A stretch of DNA of 64,000 bases from Bacteroidetes bacterium GWB2_32_14 (GTDB lineage Bacteria; Bacteroidota; Bacteroidia; Bacteroidales; UBA12077). Where the stretch lies: the NCBI GenBank assembly GCA_001768235.1, contig MENK01000014.1:1-64000 (forward strand), read 5' to 3'. Below the pieces are notes generated by a model. That model was not told the origin of the DNA, ran no database searches, and was given only the letters and a program-made list of their open reading frames with translations. The translations under genes and the position numbers were made by a program. Positions 24,146 to 34,184 of the stretch are shown here, piece after piece (within the stretch, counting starts at the first letter, position 1; each line of letters begins with the position of its first letter).

Positions 24146-26398
24146 ATGATCTACTCGATTCCTCAAAACGATATTGAATTTAAAAAAGAAGAAGAATATA
24201 TTTTCAGTTTGTTCGAAGATTTACTATCGAGCACATCAAAACATGTAAAACCCGAAGATGAAGTTCTAATTCGCAAAGCATTCAACCTTGCATACGAGTC
24301 ACACAAAGGAACAAGAAGAAAATCGGGCGAACCATACATATTGCATCCTATTGCAGTAGCAAAAATTGTTACATCAGAAATCGGGCTGGGAACTATTGGA
24401 ATTGTTTGTGCACTTTTGCACGATGTTGTTGAAGATACCGATTATACCCTTGAAGATATCCGCCACTTGTTTGGTGATAAAATAGCATCCATTATTGATG
24501 GGCTTACAAAAATTTCCGGCATGTTCGATCAGCAATCCTCATTACAAGCCGAAAATTTCAGAAAAATGTTACTTACTCTTTCAGATGATGTTCGTGTAAT
24601 TCTTATAAAGCTGGCCGACCGGTTACATAACATGCGAACCTTAGACGCCATGCCTCCCAACAAACAAATGAAAATTGCCGGAGAAACCATTTACCTTTAT
24701 GCTCCATTAGCCCATCGCCTGGGTTTATACGCAATAAAATCAGAACTGGAAGACCTCAGTTTAAAATACAGGCATCCCAAAATATTCCAGGAAATATCAA
24801 ATAAAATAAAAGACAACGAAAAAAAACGACAACAGGAAATCAATCGTTTTTCGTTACCAATAATTGAAAAACTTGAAAAGAACAATATCGAATTTGATAT
24901 AAACGGAAGGCCAAAATCCATTTTCTCCATTTGGAATAAAATGCAGGTTAAGAATATCCCATTCGAAGAGGTATTTGATTTGATGGCCATACGAATTGTT
25001 TTTAGATCATTGAATAATGAAACTGAAAAAGCACAATGCTGGCAGATATATTCATTAATTACCGATATTTATACTCCAAAACCTGACAGGATAAGAGACT
25101 GGATAAGTTCGCCAAAGGCAAACGGGTATGAAGCATTGCATACAACTGTAATGGGTCCAAACGGTAAATGGGTTGAAGTACAAATTCGTTCGAAACGAAT
25201 GGATGAGATTGCCGAACGTGGATTTGCTGCACACTGGAAGTATAAAGGAGAAAAAAATTACGAAAGCGAACTGGATAAATGGATTAAAAAGATTCGTGAA
25301 ATGCTTGAGAATCCAAATTCAAATGCACTTGAATTTCTCGATGAATTTAAAATGAACCTCTTTGCTTCTGAAATAATGATCTTTACTCCTAAAGGCGACT
25401 TAAAAACATTACCCAAGAACTCAACAGCCCTCGATTTTGCTTATGAAATACACAGTGAAATAGGGAATAAAGCAATCGGAGCCAAAGTTAATCACAAACT
25501 TGTACCTTTAAATCATATACTCTATAGCGGCGATCAGGTAGAAATAATTACATCGAGCAAAAAAAGAATTCAAACCGAGTGGTTCGATTATGTTAAAACA
25601 GCTAAAGCAAAACTAAGTATTACCAATGCCATAAAAGCCGAAACAAAAAACAGGATTGAAAAAGGAAAAGAAATGCTCGATGCAAAACTCAAGGAACTTA
25701 ATTTACATCCAAGCTCCAGGGTATTCAGAAAAATTTTACCAGAATACGATGTCTTAAACAAAGACGAACTTTACAGTAAAATTGGCAGTGGAATAATTAA
25801 ACTCGACGATCTGAAAAAGATTCTTAAAAAGAATACAAAAAACAAACTTATCAGGTACTGGGGATTACAGATTTTAAAATCATCGAAAGATAAAAAAGAA
25901 AGTCTGCAAACGAAAGATCCCGGGAAATTCAACTATAAAGAACCTATAATTATTCGCGACGACACCAATATCACTTATAAAATTGGTAAATGCTGCAATC
26001 CTATCCCTGGTGATGATGTAATGGGATATAAAAATCCTCAAAACGATTATATAATCATCCATAAATCAAAATGCCCGAATGCAATAAAAATAATGTCGAG
26101 CGAGGGGAATTATATAGTACCCGTAAAATGGACATCACAAAAACTACTCTCATTTTTAGCAAAACTAAGTTTAAACGGAATAGACCGGGTTGGTATTGCC
26201 GCTGATATTACAACGGTTATTTCCGACGAGTTAAATGTAAATATCCGTAAAATCTACATCGAAACCCACGATGGAATATTTGAAGGCAGCCTTGATCTTT
26301 ATGTTTATAGTGTTGCCGATTTAAACAATTTAATACTGAATATTAGCAAGATTAAAGGTGTTGAATCTGTAAAAAGAAATGAAGATATGGCCTCATAA
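24146..26398 (+). CDS. rsh: RelA/SpoT-type bifunctional (p)ppGpp synthetase/hydrolase
   Basis: This stringent-response enzyme makes and probably degrades (p)ppGpp. Its 750 aa run as an HD hydrolase domain (H67, H92-D93 in LLHDVVED), a synthetase domain (SSPKANGYEALHT, EVQIRSKRMDEIAERGFAAHW), a TGS domain (about 405-465) and a C-terminal ACT domain. Intact HD residues indicate hydrolase activity. The synthetase motifs also look intact, so it is called bifunctional. Confidence 0.95.
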   Translation: MIYSIPQNDIEFKKEEEYIFSLFEDLLSSTSKHVKPEDEVLIRKAFNLAYESHKGTRRKSGEPYILHPIAVAKIVTSEIGLGTIGIVCALLHDVVEDTDYTLEDIRHLFGDKIASIIDGLTKISGMFDQQSSLQAENFRKMLLTLSDDVRVILIKLADRLHNMRTLDAMPPNKQMKIAGETIYLYAPLAHRLGLYAIKSELEDLSLKYRHPKIFQEISNKIKDNEKKRQQEINRFSLPIIEKLEKNNIEFDINGRPKSIFSIWNKMQVKNIPFEEVFDLMAIRIVFRSLNNETEKAQCWQIYSLITDIYTPKPDRIRDWISSPKANGYEALHTTVMGPNGKWVEVQIRSKRMDEIAERGFAAHWKYKGEKNYESELDKWIKKIREMLENPNSNALEFLDEFKMNLFASEIMIFTPKGDLKTLPKNSTALDFAYEIHSEIGNKAIGAKVNHKLVPLNHILYSGDQVEIITSSKKRIQTEWFDYVKTAKAKLSITNAIKAETKNRIEKGKEMLDAKLKELNLHPSSRVFRKILPEYDVLNKDELYSKIGSGIIKLDDLKKILKKNTKNKLIRYWGLQILKSSKDKKESLQTKDPGKFNYKEPIIIRDDTNITYKIGKCCNPIPGDDVMGYKNPQNDYIIIHKSKCPNAIKIMSSEGNYIVPVKWTSQKLLSFLAKLSLNGIDRVGIAADITTVISDELNVNIRKIYIETHDGIFEGSLDLYVYSVADLNNLILNISKIKGVESVKRNEDMAS

Positions 26399-26469
26399 TT
26401 TTCTTTAAAATTATTCTAAATAACAAAAAAAAGAGTATTTTTAAAAATTCGTTTTAAAAATGATTACCT

Positions 26470-26931
26470 ATGATTTGTACAGAAACTAAAGAAACCGTCA
26501 AAAAAATTTTCACGGAATTTTTAGAAAAACGCGGGCATAGAAAGACTCCAGAACGTTATGCTATTCTGGATGAGATTTATTCCCGTGATAGTCATTTCGA
26601 TATCGAATCGCTGTATATCTCGATGAAGAATAAGAACTATCGCGTTAGCCGTGCAACATTGTATAATACTATGGATTTATTATTAGAAAGCAACCTTGTA
26701 ATAAAACACCAGTTCGGTAAAAACATTGCTCAATTCGAAAAAGCACACCAATGCAAGCAGCACGACCATTTAATTTGCCAGGAATGTGGAAAAGTATTCG
26801 AATTTTGCGACCCGCGAATTCTCGATATCCAACAAACAGCTTCAGAAATGCTTAACTTTAACATAAACTACCATTCATTGTATTTTTATGGAACATGTAA
26901 CGAATGTGAGTTAAAAAAACAAAATGAATAA
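26470..26931 (+). CDS. Fur-family metal-responsive regulator
   Basis: The 153-aa regulator has an N-terminal winged helix ([14 protein letters not shown]) and a C-terminal metal/dimer domain with [16 protein letters not shown] and a second Cys pair (CNEC). The two CxxC pairs form a structural zinc site. Whether it senses iron, zinc or peroxide cannot be told. A candidate target, the zinc importer, is in this window at 1.5-4 kb. It sits 71 bases after the RSH gene and ends at its own terminator. Confidence 0.92.
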   Translation: MICTETKETVKKIFTEFLEKRGHRKTPERYAILDEIYSRDSHFDIESLYISMKNKNYRVSRATLYNTMDLLLESNLVIKHQFGKNIAQFEKAHQCKQHDHLICQECGKVFEFCDPRILDIQQTASEMLNFNINYHSLYFYGTCNECELKKQNE

Positions 26932-26961
26932 AGTTGAAAACTATTTAAAAAATATTTGAAT

Positions 26962-26990
26962 AATCCCCTGTCAATCGTCGGGGATTTTTT
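26962..26990 (+). terminator. Terminator of the Fur-family gene
   Basis: The stem AATCCCC/GGGGATT (26962-26968, 26980-26986) is followed by TTTT. The upstream-extended purA frame would start 6 bases before it, which argues for the later purA start. Confidence 0.8.
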
Positions 26991-27002
26991 AATTTTAAAC
27001 AA

Positions 27003-27010
27003 TACTTTTG
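27003..27010 (+). promoter_or_regulatory. Putative -7 box for purA
   Basis: TACTTTTG lies 26 bases before the ATG at 27037 and just after the Fur terminator. It supports that start. Confidence 0.5.
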
Positions 27011-27036
27011 TAAATCAGTTAATATATTTAAACGCG

Positions 27037-28299
27037 ATGAAATTGGACGTACTATTAGGACTTCAGTGGGGCGATGAAGGAAAAGGAAAAATTGTTGATG
27101 TTCTTGCACCAAAATACAATGTTATTACCCGATTCCAGGGTGGCCCCAATGCAGGGCATTCTTTGGAGTTTAATAAAATTAAACATGTTTTACATACCAT
27201 TCCATCTGGTATATTCCGACCCGATACCATAAATATTATTGGGAATGGTGTAGTTATTGATCCCGTAATTTTTAAAAAGGAGATTGATGCTTTGGAAAAT
27301 ATGGGTGTTAATATTCGCAAGAACTTGTATATTTCAAAAAAAGCACACCTGATATTGCCATCACACAGGATTTTGGATGCTGCTTCGGAAGCATCGAAAG
27401 GGAAAACAAAAATAGGTTCAACACTAAAGGGAATTGGCCCTGCATATATGGATAAAACCGGGAGAAACGGAATCCGTGTTGGAGATATTATTAGTCCTGA
27501 TTTTATTGAAAAATACAACCTGCTTACCAATAAACATAAGGATATTCTCAAGCAATATAAGTTTGAATATGATTTGAAAGAATATGAAGAAAACTGGTTT
27601 ATCGGGATTAATTTGTTAAAAAGTTTTCAAATCATAGAAAGCGAGCACCAGATAAATCAATATCTAAACGATGGAAAAACTATTCTGGCCGAGGGTGCCC
27701 AGGGCACATTGCTCGATATTGACTTTGGTTCATATCCTTTTGTAACATCATCGAATACAATTTGTGCAGGTGCCTGCACCGGACTGGGAGTTGCTCCAAA
27801 CAAAATTGGAAAAGTATTTGGTGTTTTTAAAGCTTATTGCACTCGTGTAGGCAGTGGCCCCTTCCCTACTGAATTAGAAAATGCTACCGGTGAATCAATT
27901 CGAAAACAAGGCCATGAATATGGTGCCACAACAGGCCGGCCAAGAAGATGTGGATGGCTGGACCTTCCTGCTCTTAAATATGCAATTATGCTTAACGGAG
28001 TTACCGACCTGATTGTTACTAAACCTGATGTTTTATCAGGATTTAAAACAATCCGGGTTTGTACGCACTATATGCATAACGGTAAAAAAATTGACTATTT
28101 GCCTTATGAAATAAACGAACCTATTGAACCCGTTTATTCAGAATTCAAGGGATGGGATATGGATATATCGCATTGCAAAAAATATTCAGAGTTACCTGAA
28201 GAATTTATAAATTACCTGAAATATATCGAAACCGAAGTAAAGGTACCAATAACTATCATTTCCGTTGGGCCAGACAGGGAACAAACCATTTATAAATAA
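27037..28299 (+). CDS. purA: Adenylosuccinate synthetase
   Basis: This enzyme makes adenylosuccinate from IMP and aspartate with GTP, the first AMP-specific step. I chose the ATG at 27037 (420 aa) rather than the frame's first ATG at 26956, since the former opens directly with the family start LLGLQWGDEGKGK and follows a terminator and promoter-like box. Other motifs are GPNAGHS, the GSTLKGIGPAY loop and TTGRPRRCGWLD. Confidence 0.97.
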   Translation: MKLDVLLGLQWGDEGKGKIVDVLAPKYNVITRFQGGPNAGHSLEFNKIKHVLHTIPSGIFRPDTINIIGNGVVIDPVIFKKEIDALENMGVNIRKNLYISKKAHLILPSHRILDAASEASKGKTKIGSTLKGIGPAYMDKTGRNGIRVGDIISPDFIEKYNLLTNKHKDILKQYKFEYDLKEYEENWFIGINLLKSFQIIESEHQINQYLNDGKTILAEGAQGTLLDIDFGSYPFVTSSNTICAGACTGLGVAPNKIGKVFGVFKAYCTRVGSGPFPTELENATGESIRKQGHEYGATTGRPRRCGWLDLPALKYAIMLNGVTDLIVTKPDVLSGFKTIRVCTHYMHNGKKIDYLPYEINEPIEPVYSEFKGWDMDISHCKKYSELPEEFINYLKYIETEVKVPITIISVGPDREQTIYK

Positions 28300-28333
28300 A
28301 TAAAGCTGCCCTCCCGGGCAGCTTTATTTATTT
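28296..28333. terminator. Bidirectional terminator between purA and the MFS gene
   Basis: A 13-bp stem AATAAAGCTGCCC/GGGCAGCTTTATT (28299-28311, 28317-28329) overlaps the last base of purA and the stop codon of the convergent MFS gene. Confidence 0.85.
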
Positions 28334-29686
28334 CTTATTTAGAGGTTTATCAATTCCCAGGTTATATTTTTTATCGTTTCGTTTCAGCATATAACTGAAA
28401 AAAAGTCCCAAAAAACCTAAGCTTGCAAATAATAAGATTGTATAAGAGTAGTTCAGGACAGCCAGATTACCTTTATTTGTTACATCTAATATAAAACCAG
28501 CCAGAATCGGGAATCCCCATAAGCCCAGGTTTTGAATAGAGTACATTAAACCATAAGCAGTTCCTATCTGCTTCTCATCAACCAGCTTTACCATAGATGG
28601 CCACATTGCAGCAGGAACTAAAGAAAAAGCAATTCCAAGGAGAACCATTAAAGCATATGGAGGAAAAGGAGTTAATGCAAACGTGATATGTATAACTAAC
28701 AGAGTAAATGATCCAAGCATCATCACTGTTGCACTTTTTCCAATCCGATCAATAAATAGTCCGAATAATGGAGTAAAAATCATGGTTCCTAATGGTAACA
28801 GTGAAGTAATCTGGCCGCTTAATACACGTGACATGCCATATTTATTTGCAAAAAAATCGGGCGCAAAAGCTACAAAGGGAAATACCGCTGAATAAAAGGT
28901 TACGCAAAGTAATGCAATAAATATATATGCTCTGTTAGTTAATAAAGCAACGATATCGTTAATCCTGAACTTTTCTTTTTCAGTAATCAGGGCAGTCTTT
29001 TCAATTTGTTTATCCATTTTAATATCTATAAGAATATAGACCATAAATGCCAACAAACCAATACAAACAAGAATTGCAGCAAACCAGACAGCAATATTTA
29101 AGCCGGCACCGCCATTAGCTAAAACTGGTGATATATTTAAAGCAGCAAAAGTACCTAACCTTCCAAATCCTACTTTAAGGCCGAATGCTAGAGCAAGGTC
29201 TTTTCCCTTAAACCATTTAACCAGAATTTTACTCACAACAACAATGCTTGTTTCTGCTCCAAGTCCAAAGAAGAATCTCCCTAATAACATCATTTTCAAT
29301 TCCGGAGAATAGCCGGGTAAAAATGATTTCATGGAAGCATATCCAACTCCGCCATTCTGATAAATATCTGATGCGCCATAAGCTGTAAGCACCGCACCAA
29401 AAGCCATAAAAAACACAAACATGAAACCTGTTCTTCGAATGCCCAGCTTATCGAGAATTATCCCTCCGATTACTGCCATAAAAAGAAATGTATTTGGAAT
29501 TGAATAAAAAGCTACAAAAAGCCCATATTGTGTATTCGAAAAGTTGAACTCCTGTTTAAGTAAGTCCTTTAACGTTGAAAAAGCATCGTAAAAATAATAA
29601 TTTACTGATAAAACAAATCCTACAAGGATTAATATTCCCCAACGTAAATATTTAGAATCAATCATTTTTATTTTTAATCTTTCCAT
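28328..29686 (-). CDS. MFS transporter
   Basis: This 12-segment major facilitator superfamily carrier has 452 aa. The loop after helix 2 reads GGIILDKLGIRRTG, the MFS A-motif, and a second such loop occurs at GLFIDRIGKS in the C-terminal half. A general resemblance to MFSD1-like dipeptide carriers is my impression only, and the substrate is unknown. A Met at residue 8 is an alternative start. Confidence 0.85.
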   Translation of the reverse strand: MERLKIKMIDSKYLRWGILILVGFVLSVNYYFYDAFSTLKDLLKQEFNFSNTQYGLFVAFYSIPNTFLFMAVIGGIILDKLGIRRTGFMFVFFMAFGAVLTAYGASDIYQNGGVGYASMKSFLPGYSPELKMMLLGRFFFGLGAETSIVVVSKILVKWFKGKDLALAFGLKVGFGRLGTFAALNISPVLANGGAGLNIAVWFAAILVCIGLLAFMVYILIDIKMDKQIEKTALITEKEKFRINDIVALLTNRAYIFIALLCVTFYSAVFPFVAFAPDFFANKYGMSRVLSGQITSLLPLGTMIFTPLFGLFIDRIGKSATVMMLGSFTLLVIHITFALTPFPPYALMVLLGIAFSLVPAAMWPSMVKLVDEKQIGTAYGLMYSIQNLGLWGFPILAGFILDVTNKGNLAVLNYSYTILLFASLGFLGLFFSYMLKRNDKKYNLGIDKPLNKK

Positions 29687-29901
29687 ATCATTTTTTTATC
29701 GTTCACAATAATACAAATAAATAATTATAAATGATGTTTAAGAATATATTCCGGTAAAAATCCGCCAAATAACAATACATAATACTGATTATATGATATT
29801 TATATGCAAACAACTGCCTGTTTTTAATATTAAATAATTTATACCCTAAGCAGACTATCGAGAATATTCAAATTAATTTTTTTTATGATTGTTTAAATCT
29901 A

Positions 29902-29909
29902 TAATTTTG
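29902..29909 (+). promoter_or_regulatory. Putative -7 box for glyA
   Basis: TAATTTTG lies 38 bases upstream of the glyA ATG and matches TAnnTTTG. Confidence 0.4.
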
Positions 29910-29947
29910 GAACATAAATTAAAAAAATCTATTAAAACCATATCATC

Positions 29948-31228
29948 ATGAAGAGAGATACAAAAATTTTTGATCTAATTCAGAAAGAAAAAGAAAGACA
30001 GATTAATGGAATCGAACTTATAGCATCTGAGAATTTTGTTAGCGAACAGGTTTTAGAAGCAATGGGCTCGGTAATGACAAATAAATACGCCGAGGGATAT
30101 CCTGGTAAAAGATATTACGGTGGCTGCGAAGTTGTTGACCAGTCGGAACAAATAGCAATCGACAGATTAAAACAGTTATACAATGCCGAGTGGGCAAATG
30201 TACAACCACATTCAGGTGCACAAGCAAACATGGCTGTATTTATGGCTGTTTTACAGCCCGGAGATACATTTCTTGGTTTAGATCTTTCACATGGCGGACA
30301 CTTATCACATGGTTCACCTGTAAATATGTCGGGAATGTGGTACAGAGCCGTATCGTATGGTGTAAAACAAGAAACCGGAAGAGTTGATTACGATATGATG
30401 GAAGAAGTAGCATTGCGAGAAAAGCCAAAAATGATTGTTGGTGGTGCATCAGCTTATTCACGTGAATGGGATTATAAACGAATGCGTCAGATTGCCGATA
30501 AAATCGGGGCTATTTTTATGTTTGACATGGCACACCCGGCAGGATTAATTGCTGCAGGAATTTTAGATAACCCTGTAGAATACGCACATATTGTTACATC
30601 AACAACTCATAAGACACTACGTGGCCCTCGTGGTGGTATTATTTTAATGGGAAAAGATTTTGACAATCCCTGGGGGAAAACTACTCCAAAAGGAGAAATC
30701 AAAAAAATGTCTGCTTTATTAGATTCAAGCGTTTTCCCGGGAATACAAGGCGGCCCGTTAGAACATGTTATTGCAGCTAAAGCTGTTGCTTTTGGCGAAG
30801 CACTGACTCCCGAGTTCAAAGAATACCAGTCACAGGTTAAAAAAAATGCCGCTGTTATGGCTGAAGAGTTTATTAAACTTGGATACAAAGTTGTTTCCAA
30901 TGGTACCGATAACCATTCAATGCTCATTGATTTGAGAACAAAATTCCCTGATATTACCGGCAAACAGGTTGAAAATACTTTAGTAAAAGCACATATCACG
31001 ATTAACAAGAACATGGTTCCTTTCGATTCACGTTCCCCGTTCCAAACATCCGGGTTCAGGGTTGGTACTGCTGCTATTACCACACGTGGTGTGAAAGAAG
31101 ATAAAATCAGCATTATTGTTGGTTTGCTTGATAAAGTTATAAGTAATATCGAAAATGAAACTGTAATTGCACAGGTTGGTAAAGATGTTGTTGACTTAAT
31201 GAGTAAATATCCTTTGTTTGCTTACTAA
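29948..31228 (+). CDS. glyA: Serine hydroxymethyltransferase
   Basis: This PLP enzyme interconverts serine and glycine with tetrahydrofolate and supplies one-carbon units. At 426 aa it shows the PLP lysine K222 in [14 protein letters not shown] and the ELIASENF and [13 protein letters not shown] segments of the family. It is monocistronic, with its own terminator. It links functionally to gcvP at 49-52 kb. Confidence 0.97.
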   Translation: MKRDTKIFDLIQKEKERQINGIELIASENFVSEQVLEAMGSVMTNKYAEGYPGKRYYGGCEVVDQSEQIAIDRLKQLYNAEWANVQPHSGAQANMAVFMAVLQPGDTFLGLDLSHGGHLSHGSPVNMSGMWYRAVSYGVKQETGRVDYDMMEEVALREKPKMIVGGASAYSREWDYKRMRQIADKIGAIFMFDMAHPAGLIAAGILDNPVEYAHIVTSTTHKTLRGPRGGIILMGKDFDNPWGKTTPKGEIKKMSALLDSSVFPGIQGGPLEHVIAAKAVAFGEALTPEFKEYQSQVKKNAAVMAEEFIKLGYKVVSNGTDNHSMLIDLRTKFPDITGKQVENTLVKAHITINKNMVPFDSRSPFQTSGFRVGTAAITTRGVKEDKISIIVGLLDKVISNIENETVIAQVGKDVVDLMSKYPLFAY

Positions 31229-31242
31229 TAAATATTCGGTTA

Positions 31243-31289
31243 AAAATAACTGCGAAAATTTTAAAGGATGAATTTTTCGCGGTTATTTT
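31243..31289 (+). terminator. Terminator of glyA
   Basis: A long, slightly imperfect stem AAAATAACTGCGAAAATT/AATTTTTCGCGGTTATTTT lies 14 bases after the stop. Confidence 0.75.
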
Positions 31290-31373
31290 ATATCTGTTAA
31301 ACTATAGAAGTGAACTAAATAATGAGATTTAGCCCTGTTTTTTACCAGGTATTACTAAAATAAACTTATATCT

Positions 31374-32141
31374 ATGGAATGGTATGTTGTTTTGGCTGTA
31401 ATTGGAGTTGGAATAGTTGCCGGGTTTATTAATACACTTGCAGGAAGTGGATCATTGTTAACCTTGCCCTTACTCATGTTTTTAGGTTTGCCTGCCAATG
31501 TTGCCAATGGAACAAACCGGATAGGTATTGTTTTCCAGGGAATAGCTGCATCAGGAAGTTTTAGAAAACAAAAAGTTCTTGACTTGAAAACAACAACATG
31601 GCTCATTATACCAAGTATAATTGGAGCCATTGCCGGATCAATATGGGCTGTAAACCTGACTGATGAAATCATGGAATATATTATCGGTGCCCTTTTGATA
31701 GTTATGTTCTTTATTGTTTTATACAAGCCCGAAAAATGGTTAAAAACACAATCTGAGCATGTTCATAAAAAGCCTACATTAATTCAGATTGTAATATTTT
31801 TCTTTATCGGTTTATACGGAGGATTTATTCAGGCAGGAGTTGGTTTTTTTCTTCTTGCCGGATTAGTTCTTGGTGCAGGCTATGATCTTGTAAAAGCAAA
31901 TGCAATAAAAGTTTTTATTACACTGGTTTTTACTTTATTTGCCTTGGTCGTTTTTATTGTTAACGATCAGGTAAATTATATCTTAGGATTTATTCTTGCC
32001 ATTGGAAGCATGATTGGAGCCTATATTGGCGCACATGTTGCAGTAAGCTGGGGGCCAAAATTTGTACGCGTAATTCTTCTGGTTGCCTTAGTAGCATCAG
32101 CACTCAAATTACTGGGATTTTTTGATTTGTTTTTCAAGTAG
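31374..32141 (+). CDS. TSUP-family (TauE/SafE) membrane transporter
   Basis: This 255-aa protein has about eight membrane segments and two repeated TauE/SafE halves. The first half begins GVGIVAGFINTLAGSG and the second GLYGGFIQAGVG. Members export sulfite, sulfoacetate or other organosulfur anions, and the substrate here is unknown. It is a single gene between glyA and the convergent tonB, only 5 bases from the tonB end. Confidence 0.88.
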   Translation: MEWYVVLAVIGVGIVAGFINTLAGSGSLLTLPLLMFLGLPANVANGTNRIGIVFQGIAASGSFRKQKVLDLKTTTWLIIPSIIGAIAGSIWAVNLTDEIMEYIIGALLIVMFFIVLYKPEKWLKTQSEHVHKKPTLIQIVIFFFIGLYGGFIQAGVGFFLLAGLVLGAGYDLVKANAIKVFITLVFTLFALVVFIVNDQVNYILGFILAIGSMIGAYIGAHVAVSWGPKFVRVILLVALVASALKLLGFFDLFFK

Positions 32142-32146
32142 TAATA

Positions 32147-32974
32147 CTACTGCAATTTGAAATAGTATGTAATTGTTCCTTTCTGAAAAGCGGGGGCATC
32201 CGGGTTCCTGTCGAATTTAGCTTTTAAAGCAGCTCTTTTCGCGGCAGCCAATAAATTTGCATCCAATGTTGTACTTCCTTTAACACCTGGAACAGCATCA
32301 GTAACAACTCCATTTTTATCAACAGTAATTTCAACTACAACTTTTCCATCTATCTGAATCGTATATTCTGGTTTAGGGATTGATTCGGGGTTACGTCCGG
32401 ATAAGCTATAATCCGTTCCATTACCTCCAGTACTATTTCCCCCGGTATGATTATCGGAATCTACAGATCCTGTTTTATAACCCTGGTTACCATCACCCTG
32501 TGTTTCGCCTTCGCCTGAAGAACTATCGCTGTTTCTATCATGCCCCGGGAATAATGCCAGTTCATTTACTTTTTGCTCCTGTTTTTCTTCAGTTTTTTCT
32601 TCTGCCTGTTGTTTAGGCTTTGTTTCTGTTTTTACAACTTTCTTTTCTTCTTTTTTTGCTTGTTCTTTAACAACAGGCGCTTCTTCAAAATCCTGGGTTA
32701 TGTTCCCATCATTGGTTTCATCAGACACGGCCTCTTCAGCCAACTCTTGTTCTGACTCTTTATTAACAGCTTGCTTTTCTATAGATTCAGAATATTTTGG
32801 TTCAGTTTCTCCAAGACCTTCGTCATCTGTTCCAAAGTTGACTAATATTCCTTCTTCTGATGGTAACGGCAAAGGAGTACTGTATCCAAAGAAAACAACA
32901 AGAAGAACAATAATTGTATGAAAAATTATTGTGCCCGTTAAACCTATTCTATTTTCTTTATTTGCTTTAATCAT
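32147..32974 (-). CDS. tonB: TonB-like energy transducer
   Basis: One N-terminal membrane anchor (about 10-32) is followed by a long Glu/Lys/Gln-rich linker with repeated KKE, KQAEEKTEEKQEQK and SGEGETQGDGNQG stretches. The C-terminal TonB-like domain (about 200-275) begins IPKPEYTIQIDGKVVVEIT. It passes proton-motive energy from ExbB-ExbD to outer-membrane transporters. It is the last gene of exbB-exbD-tonB, 3 bases after exbD. No TonB-dependent receptor is adjacent. Confidence 0.85.
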   Translation of the reverse strand: MIKANKENRIGLTGTIIFHTIIVLLVVFFGYSTPLPLPSEEGILVNFGTDDEGLGETEPKYSESIEKQAVNKESEQELAEEAVSDETNDGNITQDFEEAPVVKEQAKKEEKKVVKTETKPKQQAEEKTEEKQEQKVNELALFPGHDRNSDSSSGEGETQGDGNQGYKTGSVDSDNHTGGNSTGGNGTDYSLSGRNPESIPKPEYTIQIDGKVVVEITVDKNGVVTDAVPGVKGSTTLDANLLAAAKRAALKAKFDRNPDAPAFQKGTITYYFKLQ

Positions 32975-32977
32975 GTT

Positions 32978-33376
32978 TTAATTTGCAGTTGTGGCAAGAA
33001 TTAATTTCCACTTATTGTCTTTAGCAATGTTCATAATTTTAACTACATTTTCAATAGGTACTGATTTGTCGGCATGAACAGAAATTGTAGGTTCAGAAAT
33101 ATTTTCACCGGCAAATCGGTTTTTTAGAATTCCTTCAATATCTTCGAGCGCAACCGGCGTCGTTTCTATATAATAATCTAATGATGCATCAATTGAAATT
33201 GTTGTAATAGCACTTGCAGATGTTTGATGCGGACTTCGTGGCAAGAGCAATTTTAATGCATTAGGGGCAACCAGCGTGGAAGTTATCATAAAAAAAATCA
33301 ATAACAGGAAAACAAGGTCTGTCATAGATGCCATACTAAATGCTGCACTTACTTTATTTCTTCTTTTTAAGGCCAT
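32978..33376 (-). CDS. exbD: ExbD/TolR-family biopolymer transport protein
   Basis: A 132-aa protein with one N-terminal membrane helix holds the expected acidic residue (MTDLVFLLLIFFMIT, Asp18). A small periplasmic domain follows. It works with the ExbB-type protein as the proton-channel motor. Its start lies 22 bases after the exbB stop. Confidence 0.92.
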   Translation of the reverse strand: MALKRRNKVSAAFSMASMTDLVFLLLIFFMITSTLVAPNALKLLLPRSPHQTSASAITTISIDASLDYYIETTPVALEDIEGILKNRFAGENISEPTISVHADKSVPIENVVKIMNIAKDNKWKLILATTAN

Positions 33377-33398
33377 GGTCCTTTGTGATTAAATTTAG

Positions 33399-34094
33399 TT
33401 ATTCAACAGGTTCGTTAAGTAAATCCATAAATTCGGAAGTGTTCGCTTCGAGTTGAAAAACAACTTTTTCTACTTTGGCAACCAGAATATTATAAGCCAG
33501 ATAAGCAATAATACCAACAATAAGGCCGGCAACCGTTGTAATCATTGCAGTATAAATACCATCGGCTAAATCGCTAACCACAATGTTATTCCCTCTCATA
33601 GACATAGTGTAAAACGCTTTAACCATACCCATAACTGTTCCAAGAAAACCAATCATGGGTGCTGCTCCGGCAACAGTAGCTAAAGTAGGTAAGTTCGTTT
33701 CAAGCTTAGTTACTTCAAGATTACCAACATTTTCAATTGCCGTGTTAATATCATTTAATGGCCGGCCAATACGCTGAAGGCCTTTTTCTATCATTCGTGC
33801 TACAGGGCTGTTTGTTGACTGACAAAGTGCTAATGCTGATTCCAGTTTATCATCATGAATGTAATCTTTTATTTTATTCATGAAATTGATGTCTGTTTCA
33901 GATGCTTTTTTAATAGCAAAATACCTTTCGAAAAATATATAAACTGCAACAATCGATAATAATGCTATGGGAATCATTATCCATCCGCCTTTTAACGACA
34001 TTTCCCAAAAAGATAGTTTAAGCTCGCTCTGAATTGCCGCATCGGTTATGTTTTCGTTCAGAGGTACTTGCAAGAGCATGAATAAATTATTCAT
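33399..34094 (-). CDS. exbB: ExbB/TolQ/MotA-family proton channel protein
   Basis: The 231-aa product has three membrane segments: an N-terminal helix about 30-52 and two more after residue 130. Between them is a cytoplasmic domain, with PVARMIEKGLQRIG as the family helix and GAAPMIGFLGTVMGM in the pore-lining segment. It is the first gene of the exbB-exbD-tonB operon. Confidence 0.92.
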   Translation of the reverse strand: MNNLFMLLQVPLNENITDAAIQSELKLSFWEMSLKGGWIMIPIALLSIVAVYIFFERYFAIKKASETDINFMNKIKDYIHDDKLESALALCQSTNSPVARMIEKGLQRIGRPLNDINTAIENVGNLEVTKLETNLPTLATVAGAAPMIGFLGTVMGMVKAFYTMSMRGNNIVVSDLADGIYTAMITTVAGLIVGIIAYLAYNILVAKVEKVVFQLEANTSEFMDLLNEPVE

Positions 34095-34184
34095 ATAAAA
34101 TTTATTTTTAGAATATTTGTATTATATAAACGTTACTGATTGTTCAATATTTCGCAAGTTAAAATTTTTACACCCGATAAAAAA

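Noticed and set aside
26956-27036. Extended start of PurA at 26956
   Set aside because: The extra 27 residues overlap the Fur-family terminator and promoter-like box, while the family start MKLDVLLGLQWGDEGKGK begins at 27037.
29687-29947. Riboswitch before glyA
   Set aside because: I see no purine, THF or glycine aptamer core; only AT-rich DNA and a -7-like box.
30607-31113. Minus-strand frame of 168 codons opposite glyA
   Set aside because: The glyA frame is certain and the shadow has no motif or own leader.
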